Shown here one piece after another: positions 42,000 to 42,163 of a stretch of DNA of 42,163 bases. Location: NCBI GenBank assembly GCA_018524725.1, contig JAEUWP010000448.1, forward strand, positions 1-42,163, written 5' to 3'. The stretch comes from Podaxis mareebaensis. Taxonomy: Eukaryota; Basidiomycota; Agaricomycetes; Agaricales; Agaricaceae. The notes beneath the pieces are model-generated. The model did no database searches, was not told the DNA's origin, and worked only from the letters and a program-made list of their open reading frames with translations. The position numbers and the translations under genes are program-made. How positions within the stretch are numbered: position 1 is the stretch's first letter; each line of letters begins with the position of its first letter.

Positions 42000-42163
42000 T
42001 GCTACAAGGTTTCTTCTTTGGCTAAGTGACGCCTAAGTTGGAGCCTATCCTTGTAAGTGAGACGAGCAGAGGTCCTAGTCCTTTACAGGTCAGTAGGAGC
42101 TGCTCTGTTTAACCTCAGGTGGCTGTTCACATTGTCTCTAGGCAGCAAACTCATATAGATCAC
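42000..42163 (-). repeat. 5' LTR of G2, cut by window end
   Basis: Starts TGCTACAAGG on the plus strand and matches 32071-32240 closely. Differences include GTGACG for ACAACA and single changes nearby. Only U5 and perhaps part of R are visible. Confidence 0.8.

Larger units (their letters stand above)
32071..42163 (-). mobile_element. G2: second Ty3/Gypsy chromovirus with an extra 3' ORF
   Basis: Direct copies of one LTR lie at 32071 and at 42000 to the window end. Between them, reading leftward, are a 310-base leader, gag (41689-39411), pol (39405-35813) with chromodomain, a further zinc-knuckle ORF (35781-34333) and about 1.9 kb of non-coding sequence. At least 20 in-frame TGA stops and several frameshifts show it is old and inactive. 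LTR copies differ by roughly six substitutions over about 160 shared bases. A purine tract expected before the 3' LTR is not seen at 32456, so the right edge of that LTR is uncertain. Confidence 0.82.

Noticed and set aside
32071..42163. G2 LTRs belonging to a plus-strand element with G2 gag-pol nested inside
   Set aside because: The purine-rich sequence right of 32455 is not what a minus-strand 3' LTR should have next to it. But leader length, gag start and the 12-base primer match all fit the minus orientation. The right LTR edge was therefore marked tentative instead.

Overview
The window reads as a fungal retrotransposon graveyard, most likely from an agaricomycete (mushroom-forming basidiomycete). 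This is inferred from Ty3/Gypsy chromoviruses, a Tad1-like LINE family with RNase H, and an integrase fragment of a style I associate with Agaricomycetes. I see no host gene, no canonical tRNA or rRNA gene and no CRISPR array. Almost every base that can be assigned belongs to a retroelement, and most elements are nested inside others.

Layout. (1) 1-5762, minus strand: a young Ty3/Gypsy chromovirus (element G1) with its 5' LTR, gag, a -1 frameshift signal, protease-RT-RNase H-integrase and the start of a chromodomain; its 3' end lies left of the window. G1 interrupts (2) 5763-7198, the 3' end of a plus-strand LINE (copy E). (3) 7199-8045 is unassigned AT-rich sequence. (4) 8046-30128 is an old, 5'-truncated LINE (copy A) broken into pieces by later insertions. 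At 8844-11769 it is split by a chimera: a tRNA-Leu-like head and an unknown body fused to the 3' half of a LINE (copy D). At 14876-28786 it is split by a full-length LINE (copy B). B is itself split at 16859-23785 by an almost intact 6.9-kb LINE in the opposite orientation (copy C). The three insertions into A and B are flanked by target-site duplications of 14, 15 and 15 bp. (5) Copy A ends abruptly at about 30128, where it is joined to a truncated Gypsy integrase; 30723-32070 is otherwise unassigned. (6) 32071 to the window end, minus strand: a second, older chromovirus (G2) of about 10 kb with LTR copies at both ends. It has a gag with proline-rich and tandem-repeat sections, a pol with a chromodomain, an extra zinc-knuckle ORF after pol, and a leader whose presumed primer site matches the LTR in the way a self-priming (Tf1-type) element would.

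Decay. Nearly all in-frame stops I could place are TGA. Where an intact relative is available it often has CGA at that codon, so the copies are decaying by C-to-T change at CpG. CpG content falls with nesting depth: C is rich, B and D are intermediate, and A is almost free of CG. The nesting order and the CpG clock agree.

How the parts work together. LINE ORF1 (RNA-binding zinc knuckles) and ORF2 (endonuclease-RT-RNase H) overlap at a conserved ATGTCTAA. The LINE 3' end carries a conserved hairpin, AATAAA and poly(A). In G1, gag and pol are linked by an A AAA AAA slippery site followed by a hairpin. In G2, pol is also in the -1 frame of gag.
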